Assembly (NCBI GenBank): GCA_028288405.1
Contig: JAQBNS010000119.1
Coordinates: forward strand, 1-57,195
Direction: 5' to 3'
Length of the DNA stretch: 57,195 bases
Source: Chitinophagaceae bacterium
GTDB lineage: Bacteria; Bacteroidota; Bacteroidia; Cytophagales; Cytophagaceae
A program made the position numbers and the translations under genes. Below the pieces are notes generated by a model. The model ran no database searches. It worked only from the letters and a program-made list of their open reading frames with translations, and had not been told where the DNA came from. Shown here piece after piece: positions 33,837 through 43,212 of this stretch (positions are counted from its first letter, which is position 1; each line of letters begins with the position of its first letter).

Positions 33837-35705
33837 CTTAGCAGGGACTGGTGTAACTATTGAATTACCTAACTTGATTTGCTGGATGTAGTACTCTATG
33901 TCTACCAGTGGATAGATGTTGTACTTCACTGCATCCTGATCGTACAAGTCTTTCAACTCTTTTAACTTCTCAGGGTTCTTCTTCGCTAAGTTATTCAACT
34001 CGTTGAAATCTTCGTTGAGGTTATACAATTCCCACACGTCGTTGTCTGCATTGTTCGGTACAGAAGGTTTTGGTTCTCCTTTGTAGAAGGCTAAATCCAA
34101 AGGGTTTGGATGGTGGGCAGCCGAAGCTTTCCAACCGTCTTTCACAATGGCTCTGTTTCCAAAAATGGTGTAGTACTGTTGTGTATGTTTAGTTGCTGCA
34201 GCCTTATCGTTGACAGCATATGCCAAACTCGTGCCATGCAATGGCTTTTGAGTGACCTCTTTAATTTGAGATGGTTGTTGTATACCTGCAAATTCAAGGA
34301 TCGTAGGATAGATATCGTTGACGTGACCGTATTGATTACGAATACCACCTTTCTCTTTGATTACTTTTGGATAAGATACAATCAGAGGATTGTGTGTACC
34401 ACCTTCTGCATTGGCATCTTGTTTCCACAATTTGAATGGTGTATTCGCAGCCTGCGCCCAGCCTAATGGATAGTTAGCAGATGGAATTACTTCGGGTGTA
34501 CCAATTTTATCGTATTCACTCTGAATAAATGTTGCATATTCAGCACGTGTCAATTGATTTTCAATACCTGTTGTCGCATTGGGATTTTTAGTGGTCACAC
34601 CGTATTCTGTACCTTCCTTACTCGCACCGTTGTCGCCGATGATTACCAAAAATACGGTGTTGTCAAATTGACCTGATTCTTTTAAATGTTTGATCAGACG
34701 GCCAATTTCGTAATCCGTATATTCCAAAAATCCGGCATACACTTCCATGAAACGTGCATTCACTTTTTGTTCTTCCGGTGATAAACTTTTCCATGCTTTC
34801 AGAAAATTATTACGCTCCGGCAATTTGGCCGTAGCAGGAATCACACCCAGTTTTTTCTGGTTGGCAAATACAGATTCACGGTATACATCCCATCCCGCAT
34901 CAAATTTACCTTTGTATTTATCGCTCCACTCCTTAGACACTTGATGCGGTGCGTGTGCAGCACCTGTTGCATAGTAAAGAAAGAATGGTTTATCCGGTGC
35001 CAAAGATTTTTGTTTGGAAATATAGCTGATGGATTTATCCGTTATCAGTTTGTTCAAATGGCTACCATCCGATTTGACGCGTTGGTTGTCTTCTACAAAA
35101 TTATCGATCTTGTATTGATCGGTTGCTCCACCCAAAAAACTCAGGTTATGATCAAAACCTTTGCCGGACGGCCATCTCAGGAATGGACCTAGGTCAGAAT
35201 ACTCAGAACCCGGAGTCAAGTGCCACTTGCCTACCTGATACGTATTGTATCCATTGCTTTGCAGCACTTCAGCAATCGTTCCGTTTTCAGGAAGAATATG
35301 TCCGTTGTATCCGGGGAAATCTCCGTAGATAAAAGGAGGCGGGAACAAGCCCATACCTACTGCATGGTGATTGCGTCCTGTCAGCAAAGCAGCGCGCGTA
35401 GGAGAACAAATACCGGTCGTATGGAAATTCGTAAAACGAAGTCCGCTGTTCGCCAGTTCCTCGAGATTAGGCGTTTGAATGAGCCCACCGAAAGCACTGC
35501 TGGCGCCGTATCCCACATCGTCTAATAAAACCAGCACCACATTGGGGGCACCGGCCGGAGCTTTTTGATTGTATTGAATTTTGTAAGGCGTAGACTCTGC
35601 CGCATTTTTGGCGATCTTGCCTTTCCATTCCTGGTTTTGCTGTGCCTGAGAAGCTACCGCTCCCAGCAAAAAGAATAAAGTGAATCCTGTTAATTTTCTT
35701 TTCAT
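33834..35705 (-). CDS. Arylsulfatase, CSPTR type (AtsA-like), 623 aa
   Basis: Paralogue of the gene at 31849, very similar throughout. Signal peptide MKRKLTGFTLFFLLGAVASQAQ; prelude EWKGKIAKNAAESTPYKIQYN; DD62-63; formylglycine Cys100 in CSPTRAALLTGRNHHAVGMG; GKWHLTPGSEYSDLGPFLRWPSGKGFDHN; VIIGDNGASKEGTEYGVTTK; and an AAHHPNPLDLAFYKG C-terminal region. The tail ends at PAK without an extra domain. The close likeness points to a recent tandem duplication. Upstream, 59 nt away, lies the DUF2490 barrel gene of the same strand. Confidence 0.93.
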   Translation of the reverse strand: MKRKLTGFTLFFLLGAVASQAQQNQEWKGKIAKNAAESTPYKIQYNQKAPAGAPNVVLVLLDDVGYGASSAFGGLIQTPNLEELANSGLRFTNFHTTGICSPTRAALLTGRNHHAVGMGLFPPPFIYGDFPGYNGHILPENGTIAEVLQSNGYNTYQVGKWHLTPGSEYSDLGPFLRWPSGKGFDHNLSFLGGATDQYKIDNFVEDNQRVKSDGSHLNKLITDKSISYISKQKSLAPDKPFFLYYATGAAHAPHQVSKEWSDKYKGKFDAGWDVYRESVFANQKKLGVIPATAKLPERNNFLKAWKSLSPEEQKVNARFMEVYAGFLEYTDYEIGRLIKHLKESGQFDNTVFLVIIGDNGASKEGTEYGVTTKNPNATTGIENQLTRAEYATFIQSEYDKIGTPEVIPSANYPLGWAQAANTPFKLWKQDANAEGGTHNPLIVSYPKVIKEKGGIRNQYGHVNDIYPTILEFAGIQQPSQIKEVTQKPLHGTSLAYAVNDKAAATKHTQQYYTIFGNRAIVKDGWKASAAHHPNPLDLAFYKGEPKPSVPNNADNDVWELYNLNEDFNELNNLAKKNPEKLKELKDLYDQDAVKYNIYPLVDIEYYIQQIKLGNSIVTPVPAK

Positions 35706-35764
35706 CCGTAATAAAAATTATAGTAATTAAATTTATTTATGGCGGTGGAAATTTATTGTCTATA

Positions 35765-36574
35765 TTAATTTGTTAAATCCTGCACTTCTATTTTCTTCTT
35801 TCTCAGATTTCCAAAAGGATCTGTCCAGATGATATCCAGTGCGATATAGTGTGCATCTATCAAGGAAGAGCTGCCAATTAAATTATTCATATAACCCAGA
35901 CTAAATACCAGAGGAGAAGTCACCGGTGCGTAGGAGTAGTACAAACAAAAACGACTCTCTCTGTAAGCGAAACTACCCCACTGGCTTTCTTCTTTACTCA
36001 GAGAAAACAAAGCTTCTGCACTGGCCACGATGTTATGAACTTTATATTTGTCCAGTGTTACCGTCAGTTGTGTTCTTGTGCGAGATCTGAGTTGGTAGGT
36101 TTCTTCCCAATCCTTGAAATCATTGGTATAAAACTTCCTGAATTCCTGACGATAGGTTGTCACCCATTTAAGTCGACTCGTTTTCCAAATGAATGAATAG
36201 CGACTATAAATTCTGAACTCCTGTTTCAATGGTACCTTTTCCTTTTCGTAAGGTGTTGTGCTTTCGTATTCGTTTTGTCTTCTATAACTCAGCGCTACTG
36301 AATATTGCCAGTGCTTATGAAACTGGTTGTAAAACTCCTGGTTCAAAACGAAAATAGAAGTCTTCTCTATTGGATTATAATCATCCGGATTGCTGATCCT
36401 CCCCATTCCTGCATAGGCCACGTATTGCTTGTGATTGGCGGAATCCAGCCTCTGTCTCAAACCGATGGCTAACCAACTTGCAGTATTCGCATCTCCTAAT
36501 CCTGGTGGACTAATTTGCGCGGAAACAGTAGAGAATAAAAGTATACATAAAACAAGTCCCAGTATTTTATGCAT
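35765..36574 (-). CDS. DUF2490 outer-membrane barrel
   Basis: 269 residues with the signal peptide MHKILGLVLCILLFSTVSAQ. The body alternates in amphipathic strands with many Tyr/Trp/Arg (YSVALSYRRQNEY, QEFRIYSRYSFIWKTSRLKW, YQLRSRTRTQLTV, RFCLYYSYAPV), as in DUF2490 proteins, predicted beta-barrels of the outer membrane with unknown function. It sits between the sulfatase gene at 33834 and the fatty-acid-hydroxylase gene (36 nt upstream), so it may be the outer-membrane port of this module. Role inferred from position only. Confidence 0.8.
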   Translation of the reverse strand: MHKILGLVLCILLFSTVSAQISPPGLGDANTASWLAIGLRQRLDSANHKQYVAYAGMGRISNPDDYNPIEKTSIFVLNQEFYNQFHKHWQYSVALSYRRQNEYESTTPYEKEKVPLKQEFRIYSRYSFIWKTSRLKWVTTYRQEFRKFYTNDFKDWEETYQLRSRTRTQLTVTLDKYKVHNIVASAEALFSLSKEESQWGSFAYRESRFCLYYSYAPVTSPLVFSLGYMNNLIGSSSLIDAHYIALDIIWTDPFGNLRKKKIEVQDLTN

Positions 36575-36610
36575 ACTACTTTAAAGAAGTCAATGATTAC
36601 TTATCTTCAT

Positions 36611-37687
36611 TTACTTGGTCTGATAAACCAATTGCGAAGAATTAATTTCAGCGGCCTGCTCATCAAATACCTGTGGGCCATCAGCGGATAACTCACTGCC
36701 TTCCTTCTTTGATTTTAAGATAGGCCATAACAACTGTGCATACCATTCTTCTCCCTGGTAATATTTCAATCCAAAAGAAGTGGGATACCTGCGTGTAATG
36801 ATACCGGTCTTGAAAATTATATCCCAAATGAAAAACATATTGCCAAAGTTTCCCTTATAGTGTCCTACTCCATCATCTGCCAAATCCGCATGGTGAGCCT
36901 GGTGTGTAGCCGGTGTTGAAATCAATCGTTCCAATACCCAGGCAACCGGATGTAGAAACTTATGTTCGTAAAAAGGTTTATCCCAGGGAATACTGGAATG
37001 TGCAAACGTTGTAATCAATGATTTTACCACGCGTACAAACAAAGCAGGAAAACCTAAACCCAGATACACTAAAGTAGCTGTCACATAAATCTGTGAAAAG
37101 AATATCGTGTACAAAATATTCTGTCTGGAGTTCATGGCCATTCCCATATAAGGCGCTGAATGGTGCGTACGATGGAACCTCCAAAGCAAAGGAAGCTGAT
37201 GGTGCAAACGGTGGTACCAGTACTGCGTCAAATCATCTGCTACTGCAATGATTAGACAACCCCACCAGAAAGGAACCCAGGAAAATTCGTTCTTGAAGAA
37301 GGGAAAAGCAATCGGTAAAAATTTCAAAGAAAAATAAGCGACTACCGGTGCAATGATTACTTTAGGTAAGATGAAACATACTACATCCAAAATTCTTTCA
37401 TTCTTTGTCCATTTCTCTTCATACAAACCCAATGAAAACTCTGCAATGGCGAGTACAAAAACGATGACGGTAAGTCCCCAGGTCTGTATGTGCGTAAAGG
37501 CTGAAGTAATATAACCCCACCACGTATCGGTATGCGCAACATCCAAGGTCAATGACTCTGTAGGATTAGCCCAAGGTTGCTGACCTGTAAAATAAAAAAC
37601 AGCAAACATCAAAGCCAGAGGAAGCGTATAAATGAATAAGCTTAGCGAAGCATTTTTGGCGATCGGATTGATTTTTATTTGTGACAT
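36611..37687 (-). CDS. Fatty acid hydroxylase / sterol desaturase family membrane enzyme
   Basis: 358 residues with several membrane helices (about 17-33, 72-88, 102-122, 140-152, 195-215). Three histidine clusters of the HxxHH type lie at 159-163 (YHRLHHQ), 172-176 (FHRTHHS) and 262-266 (HQAHHAD), the di-iron ligand set of the fatty acid hydroxylase superfamily. Members use O2 to hydroxylate or desaturate lipids (fatty acids, sphingoid bases, sterols, carotenoids). The substrate here is unknown. It is 12 nt downstream of the 53-residue protein and followed by the DUF2490 gene, so the operon mixes lipid oxidation with sulfate-ester hydrolysis. Confidence 0.92.
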   Translation of the reverse strand: MSQIKINPIAKNASLSLFIYTLPLALMFAVFYFTGQQPWANPTESLTLDVAHTDTWWGYITSAFTHIQTWGLTVIVFVLAIAEFSLGLYEEKWTKNERILDVVCFILPKVIIAPVVAYFSLKFLPIAFPFFKNEFSWVPFWWGCLIIAVADDLTQYWYHRLHHQLPLLWRFHRTHHSAPYMGMAMNSRQNILYTIFFSQIYVTATLVYLGLGFPALFVRVVKSLITTFAHSSIPWDKPFYEHKFLHPVAWVLERLISTPATHQAHHADLADDGVGHYKGNFGNMFFIWDIIFKTGIITRRYPTSFGLKYYQGEEWYAQLLWPILKSKKEGSELSADGPQVFDEQAAEINSSQLVYQTK

Positions 37688-37699
37688 ATAAATGATCGT

Positions 37700-37861
37700 T
37701 TAAGGTTGAACCGTATAGTCTTTACCGGCTAGTTGTTTGTCCTTCTTCAACAAAGTGGAAGTAAGCCACAATCCACCGAAGATGATGATGACCGGTATAA
37801 GATAAATCACTACACCTATCACTATTTTTTTTGCTAAAATCTCTACATCGTTCAATGTCAT
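37700..37861 (-). CDS. Small one-helix membrane protein (53 aa)
   Basis: A short frame from ATG 37861 to TAA 37700. It has an acidic N-terminus (MTLNDVEILAKK), one strong membrane helix (IVIGVVIYLIPVIIIFGGLWL) and a basic tail (LKKDKQLAGKDYTVQP). It lies 8 nt after the binding-protein gene and 12 nt before the hydroxylase gene on the same strand, filling the gap exactly, which supports that it is real. The shape resembles small subunits that anchor or stabilise membrane enzymes; I see no named family. Confidence 0.75.
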   Translation of the reverse strand: MTLNDVEILAKKIVIGVVIYLIPVIIIFGGLWLTSTLLKKDKQLAGKDYTVQP

Positions 37862-37869
37862 AGGATTTA

Positions 37870-38790
37870 TTATTTAGAGCTGTTTGAATTTTTTACAGTC
37901 AGTTTTTGCTGGTCTAACTCACCCGCATTAAAATTCAGGAAGCCCAACTCATGATTGAATTTTTGTCCATCTGTCAATACCCAGTTCAGGAATAAGTCTA
38001 TGGCCGCATTGGATTTTGTGGTGGAATAAATTACACTTACCTCTTCCGTTGCTAATAATTTATTTGCTGTTGTTTCATACTTGGCAATCACCTCATCCAG
38101 CGTATTGTAAAATTTCTCGTCTGCATCTATTCTTCCATTATGGTTCAAATCAAATGGCAATACTGAAACGCCTTCCACTAATTTGCGTGTTTTGACATCG
38201 TAGACATAACCTAAATTATTATAGGAAATACCTAATGAATCGGCACGCAATGCATTCAACAAGGCTTTATCATCGCCCTTTACTTTTGTACCGGCCAACT
38301 CTTCGAACGTATGTCCATAGCTGCTGGCGAAGGAAACCGGCGCACAGGATTTTTGTTCTCTAGTATATACCACATATTCTTTCTCCTTGGTGGTACTGAT
38401 ATGATCCATGAAAAACAACTTGTTGATGTCTGATTCCTGCAACCCTTTATTTTTATAAGAATTCACAAGCGGTGATTTCGCATTGGCAATAGCCAGTAAA
38501 CCATATTTTGCAAGCGCTACATGCGTTTCTCCCGGATTCAGGTTTTTCTCTATCACATCCTGTCCGCTGATTCTGATATTGGCAGAATCGGCAGCCGGCG
38601 AACCCAATGGAGCCAACTTGATCGAAACCGAAGGATGCGTCTTCTTAAACTCCGCTATCCATTTCTCAATGATGGGATAGGTAAATCGTGTTCCCGTAAG
38701 AATCACTTTCTGTTCACTGATGGACTGCGCCTGCAAGATCTTACCCAAGAGTACTGACGCTATAAATAGAATGATGGTTAATTTTTTCAT
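37870..38790 (-). CDS. PstS-like substrate-binding protein with EF-hand loop
   Basis: 306 residues, signal peptide MKKLTIILFIASVLLGKILQAQ. The N-terminal LTGTRFTYPIIEKWIAEFKKTHP resembles the anion-binding start of PstS proteins, and KYGLLAIANAKSPLVNSY with LRADSLGISYNNLGYVYD follow the same fold. A perfect 12-residue EF-hand loop lies at 214-225 (DLNHNGRIDADE: D, N, N, G, I, D, E at the usual positions), so one Ca2+ is expected. No ABC permease or ATPase is nearby. Beside sulfatases it may capture released sulfate or a sulfated ligand; phosphate is the alternative. It heads the operon with the 53-residue protein and the hydroxylase. Confidence 0.85.
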   Translation of the reverse strand: MKKLTIILFIASVLLGKILQAQSISEQKVILTGTRFTYPIIEKWIAEFKKTHPSVSIKLAPLGSPAADSANIRISGQDVIEKNLNPGETHVALAKYGLLAIANAKSPLVNSYKNKGLQESDINKLFFMDHISTTKEKEYVVYTREQKSCAPVSFASSYGHTFEELAGTKVKGDDKALLNALRADSLGISYNNLGYVYDVKTRKLVEGVSVLPFDLNHNGRIDADEKFYNTLDEVIAKYETTANKLLATEEVSVIYSTTKSNAAIDLFLNWVLTDGQKFNHELGFLNFNAGELDQQKLTVKNSNSSK

Positions 38791-38886
38791 GGGATATCAA
38801 CTCGTTGTTTTATTTGACGATGCAAAATACTATAAACTCTATAGAGTAAGTAGAATATAGAAACCTTTTTAGTGGTAAGAAACCAT

Positions 38887-38932
38887 AAAAGGGGCAAACA
38901 GCAATTCATTAAAATCGCTGTTTGCCCCTTTT
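38887..38932 (-). terminator. Strong terminator after the RND genes
   Basis: A 16-bp perfect stem AAAAGGGGCAAACAGC (38887-38902) with GCTGTTTGCCCCTTTT (38917-38932) and a 14-nt loop. It stands 18 nt after the end of the RND permease gene and separates it from the binding-protein operon. A- and T-runs on both sides allow both directions. Confidence 0.9.
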
Positions 38933-38949
38933 TAGACCTTTAATTGAAT

Positions 38950-41900
38950 TTATGCGTTTTCTAACTCAGGCTCCATGAACACCTCGGATGTTGAGTGTTC
39001 GGACTTCCGTTTACTTCTGGAAAAGAAAGTATAAATGGCAGGTATGACATATAAAGTAAAAATCAAGGAAATCAATAATCCTCCGACAATCACAATGCCC
39101 ATTCCCATGCGGCTTTTAGCAGCCGCTCCAAAAGCTATGGCGATAGGCAGTGCGCCTGCAATCGTAGCCAGACTGGTCATGAGAATAGGTCTTAATCTGC
39201 CATTGGCCGCTTGCAGCGCTGCCTCTCGGGTACTTAATCCGGAATTTTTTAAATGATTGGCAAACTCAACAATCAAAATACCATTTTTAGTAACCAAACC
39301 GATCAGCATGATCATTCCGATCTGACTGAAAATATTATTGGTTTCATTGAAGTACCAAAGCGAAATCACGCCACCGGCTAAAGCCAAGGGCACCGTCAAC
39401 ATAATGATGAACGGATCAATAAAACTTTCAAACTGTGCGGCAAGAATCAGGTAAACCAATACCAACGCCAGTATAAATATATACGAGGTATTCGAAGAAC
39501 TTTCCACAAAATCCCTGGACGAACCGAGCAAGGCCGTGGAGAAGGTATCGTCCAATACACGTGCCTTGATATCATCCATCACTTTTAAGCCTTCACCAAT
39601 TGTTTTGCCAGGCGCTAATGCAGCAGATACTGTAGCTGCCTGGTAACGGTTGTACCGAAAGAGTGACGGAGGATTGCTGGCTTCTTCAAAGATGACCAGG
39701 TTATCCAGTTGGATCAGAACTCCTTTATTATTGCGCACATAAATGTTTCTCAAATCCAATGTTTCATTTCGATTCAAGCGATCAAACTGGCCGATCACCT
39801 GGTACTGTCTTTCGTTTCTGTTGAAAAAACCGAAGCGTTGTCCGCTCAATGCCAACTGTAGAGTTTGTGCGATATCGGATACCGTAACGCCCAAATCCCT
39901 CGCCTTCTCTCTGTTGATGAGCACTTGTATTTCAGGTCTGTTGAATTTCAGGTTCACATCGACCAATGAAAACGTAGGGTCTTTTTGTGCTTCTTCCATA
40001 AATTTAGGAAGCACTTCTTTTAGCTTTTGAAAATTAGGCGCCTGAATGACGTACTGCACCGGCAATCCCCTGAAACCTGTATTGATGGTTTGATCCTGCC
40101 CTACCTGAACTTTTGCTTCCGGATAAGCTTTCATCAGTTGATTGATTTTATCCGCAACTTCCTGTTGGCTGCGTTCACGCTGATCCGGATCAATCAAAGG
40201 TATTCTTGAAAATCCCGAGTTGATCCCTGTGCTTGAACCTCCGGGAGATGCTGCGGTGATGGCCATCACCAATTTATTCTCGGGAATAGAATCCTGTATC
40301 AGTTTAATATAGTTCAACATGAACTCATCGGTATACTCAAAAGACGCTCCTTCCGGCAGAGTCATGGTAATGCGCAACATGCTGCGGTCTTCTACCGGCG
40401 CCAATTCTGAAGGAACTACTTTGAGTAAAACAAAAGTACTCACCGTCGCAATACCCAGAATAACAAAAGCCAGCCATCTCTTTTTTAAAAAATTATCCAA
40501 AGAGCGACTATAAGTATCATTTAACCAGACGAAAAATGGTTCAGACCAAACATAAAATTTACTTTTCTTTTTATGGTCATGCGTCATCCAGGCATTGAGC
40601 ATGGGCGTTAAGGAAAGGGAAACAAAAATGGAAATCAAAACAGCCGAAGCCACCACGACACCAAATTCCATGAACAGTTTTCCGACAAATCCTTCCATGA
40701 ATATAATGGGTAAAAAGATAGCCGTTAAGGTAATGGAAGTAGACAATACTGCAAATGTAATTTCATTCGATCCTTCAATCGCTGCTTGCACAGGCGGTAA
40801 TCCTTGTTCTCCTTTTTTGAAAATATTTTCTGTCACCACGATCCCATCGTCTACAACAAGTCCCGTTGCCAATACGATGGCCAGCAAGGTCAAGACGTTG
40901 ATGGAAAAACCGAAAATATACATGATGAAAAATGTTCCGATCAAAGAAACCGGTATATCAATCAAAGGCCTTAAGGCAATCGACCAATCCCGGAAAAACA
41001 AATAAATAATAACCACGACCAGTAAAATAGCGATGGCCAATGTTTCCGTTACTTCAGTAATAGACTTATCGATGAAACGGGTGTTGTCTGTAGAAATAGA
41101 TAATTTAAAATCAGCAGGCAAATCCTTTTGCAGTTGTGCATACACTTTGTAAAACTCATCGGCTATTTCCGTATGGTTGGCACCAGGCTGCGGAACGATG
41201 GAACAACCCAGACTGGGTACATCGTTGATCCTGAAAATAGTCTCTTCGTTTTCAGCACCTAAAGTGGCATAGCCGATATCCTGTAAACGAATGGACTTCC
41301 CATTCTCCGAACGGATGATCATGTTATTGAAATCGTTTTCACTTTTCAATTTTGCATTGGCTTTGATCGTCAATTCGGTTCTGTTCCCTTCCAGTCGACC
41401 GGTAGGCAACTCCACATTCTCTAACGCCAGTGCCTGGCGAACATCCTGCACCGTCACTTTATAAGCCGACATCTTTATCGGTTCGAGCCACAACCGCATC
41501 GCGTATCTTTTTTCACCGAATAGGTAGACGTTGGCAACACCTTTTATCGTCTGTAGTTTTGGCAAAATAAGGTTGTCGACATAATCATTGACTTCCAGAT
41601 CCGTCATTTTATCATTTGTCACGGTCATGACAATGATGTATTCTCCACCCACATCTTTACTGATGACCGGAGGTGCGTCGAGGTCAGGCGGCAAAGAACG
41701 GATCGTCTGTGATACTTTATCCCGCACATCATTGGTCACGGTTTCCAAATCCGCTTTCAAATCGAATTCCACTGAAATAGAACTGGAGCCCAAACTACTG
41801 GTAGAAGAAATCGATTTTACGCCTTCAATTCCATTCAATGCTTTTTCTAAAGGATAGGTGATTTGAGATTCAACGATCTCCGCACTCGCACCGGCGTATG

Positions 41901-42048
41901 CCGTGCGAACAGTTACAATCGGAGATTCAATGACCGGAAATTCCCGGATACCCAAAGAACGAAAACCTAAGTAGCCAAAAAAAATAATGATGAGGTTCAT
42001 CACTATCGCCAATACAGGTCGCTTAATACTTAAAGAAGATAAACTCAT
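38950..42048 (-). CDS. RND multidrug efflux permease (HAE1 type)
   Basis: 1032 residues, the normal length for AcrB/MexB-like RND pumps with twelve helices in two halves. The first helix is RPVLAIVMNLIIIFFGYLGF. The helix-4 proton-relay pair is D-D in ATGLVVDDGIVVTENIFK. The second half has AAQFESFIDPFIIMLTVPLALAGG and the helix-10 block MIMLIGLVTKNGILIVEF. It expels hydrophobic compounds or drugs from the inner membrane or periplasm using the proton gradient. It is 45 nt downstream of its adaptor. No TolC-like outer-membrane factor is in this block, so one must come from elsewhere. It probably protects against toxic sulfatase substrates or products (inference). Confidence 0.96.
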   Translation of the reverse strand: MSLSSLSIKRPVLAIVMNLIIIFFGYLGFRSLGIREFPVIESPIVTVRTAYAGASAEIVESQITYPLEKALNGIEGVKSISSTSSLGSSSISVEFDLKADLETVTNDVRDKVSQTIRSLPPDLDAPPVISKDVGGEYIIVMTVTNDKMTDLEVNDYVDNLILPKLQTIKGVANVYLFGEKRYAMRLWLEPIKMSAYKVTVQDVRQALALENVELPTGRLEGNRTELTIKANAKLKSENDFNNMIIRSENGKSIRLQDIGYATLGAENEETIFRINDVPSLGCSIVPQPGANHTEIADEFYKVYAQLQKDLPADFKLSISTDNTRFIDKSITEVTETLAIAILLVVVIIYLFFRDWSIALRPLIDIPVSLIGTFFIMYIFGFSINVLTLLAIVLATGLVVDDGIVVTENIFKKGEQGLPPVQAAIEGSNEITFAVLSTSITLTAIFLPIIFMEGFVGKLFMEFGVVVASAVLISIFVSLSLTPMLNAWMTHDHKKKSKFYVWSEPFFVWLNDTYSRSLDNFLKKRWLAFVILGIATVSTFVLLKVVPSELAPVEDRSMLRITMTLPEGASFEYTDEFMLNYIKLIQDSIPENKLVMAITAASPGGSSTGINSGFSRIPLIDPDQRERSQQEVADKINQLMKAYPEAKVQVGQDQTINTGFRGLPVQYVIQAPNFQKLKEVLPKFMEEAQKDPTFSLVDVNLKFNRPEIQVLINREKARDLGVTVSDIAQTLQLALSGQRFGFFNRNERQYQVIGQFDRLNRNETLDLRNIYVRNNKGVLIQLDNLVIFEEASNPPSLFRYNRYQAATVSAALAPGKTIGEGLKVMDDIKARVLDDTFSTALLGSSRDFVESSSNTSYIFILALVLVYLILAAQFESFIDPFIIMLTVPLALAGGVISLWYFNETNNIFSQIGMIMLIGLVTKNGILIVEFANHLKNSGLSTREAALQAANGRLRPILMTSLATIAGALPIAIAFGAAAKSRMGMGIVIVGGLLISLIFTLYVIPAIYTFFSRSKRKSEHSTSEVFMEPELENA

Positions 42049-42093
42049 AATCTAGGATAGGATTCAACAGTATGATACAACATAGACTGCTGT

Positions 42094-43146
42094 TTACTTG
42101 CGTTTAATTTTTACAGCCGCTTTATCTTTCAATTGAAAATTACCCTTGATCACCACAGAATCTCCGGGCTGTATACCAGATAGAACCTGAAGGTAATTCT
42201 CCGTACGCACACCGGTGGTTACAATGACCTCTTTCGCTACACCATCTTTAATGGTAAATACTTTTTTTCCTTTAGCTACCGGAACGATCGCTTCAGTCGG
42301 TAAAAACACGGTACCCGGCTGTTCTTCCAGCGACAACTCCACACGCGCGAAAGAACCCGGTAAAAGATCTCCCTTGGAATTTCGGGTCCAGGCTCTGTAC
42401 CTCACGTTGCCACTGGCCTGATCCACGACAGGATCTAATACATTGATGGTACCTTTGTAGGTATTGCCTGAACCTTCAGTTTGAAAAGTGATGGCATCTC
42501 CTATTTTGAATAAAGGCGCGTAACGTTCCGGAAGTGAAAACTCAATCTTTATCGGATCTACCTGGTGAATATTGGCCACGATGACATCCGGCGTGATGTA
42601 GCTGCCGATACTCACATTGCGTATGCCGATGACACCGTCAAAAGGAGCATAAATCAATTTCTTCGCAATCTGAGATTGTATGAAGGCACTGTCAGCTTTT
42701 AGCGCATGAAGCTCTCTTCTTGTACTTTCGTATTCTTCTTTGCTAATTGATTGCGTCGATAAAAGTTGACGTCTGCGAAATTCAACCGCCGTTGCAAACA
42801 GCAATTGTGCGTCTACTTTTTCCAATTGCGTTTGTTGTTCTGCTGCATTCAATCTTAACAGCAATGTTCCCGCTTTTACAAATTTACCTTCCTGCAAGTT
42901 GATGTAATTGATCTTGCCACTGGCTTCCGTACGCAATTCCGCTTGTTCATTGGACAACACTTTCCCATTACAAAATAAGTGATTCTGAATATTTTCATGT
43001 CCCACAACAAATACACTGACCGGTACCGGAGGTTTTTCTTTCTTCTTATCCGCGCGGGCATCTTTTCCTTTGGCGGAAGAAAAGAACTGGAGTTTTATGA
43101 CAATTAAAAACAACAAAATAATACCTGCAATGATGTAACGTTTCAT
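42094..43146 (-). CDS. RND periplasmic adaptor (membrane fusion protein)
   Basis: 350 residues. An N-terminal helix (YIIAGIILLFLIVIKLQFF) is followed by a barrel-sandwich hybrid (VLSNEQAELRTEASGKINYINLQEGKFVKAGTLLLRLN), a short coiled-coil hairpin (about 110-160), the second half-motif APFDGVIGIRNVSIGSYITPD, and a beta-barrel and membrane-proximal domain (VFLPTEAIVPVAKGKKVFTIKDGVAKEVIVTTG). It links the RND permease to an outer-membrane channel. The gene immediately precedes the permease gene, as usual. No regulator (TetR or two-component) accompanies the pair. Confidence 0.95.
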   Translation of the reverse strand: MKRYIIAGIILLFLIVIKLQFFSSAKGKDARADKKKEKPPVPVSVFVVGHENIQNHLFCNGKVLSNEQAELRTEASGKINYINLQEGKFVKAGTLLLRLNAAEQQTQLEKVDAQLLFATAVEFRRRQLLSTQSISKEEYESTRRELHALKADSAFIQSQIAKKLIYAPFDGVIGIRNVSIGSYITPDVIVANIHQVDPIKIEFSLPERYAPLFKIGDAITFQTEGSGNTYKGTINVLDPVVDQASGNVRYRAWTRNSKGDLLPGSFARVELSLEEQPGTVFLPTEAIVPVAKGKKVFTIKDGVAKEVIVTTGVRTENYLQVLSGIQPGDSVVIKGNFQLKDKAAVKIKRK

Positions 43147-43212
43147 AATTTATTGATCCCTTTGGCTGTTATCAGTCACTAATTTTACGACTCAATGGAA
43201 AAACGCTTATGT

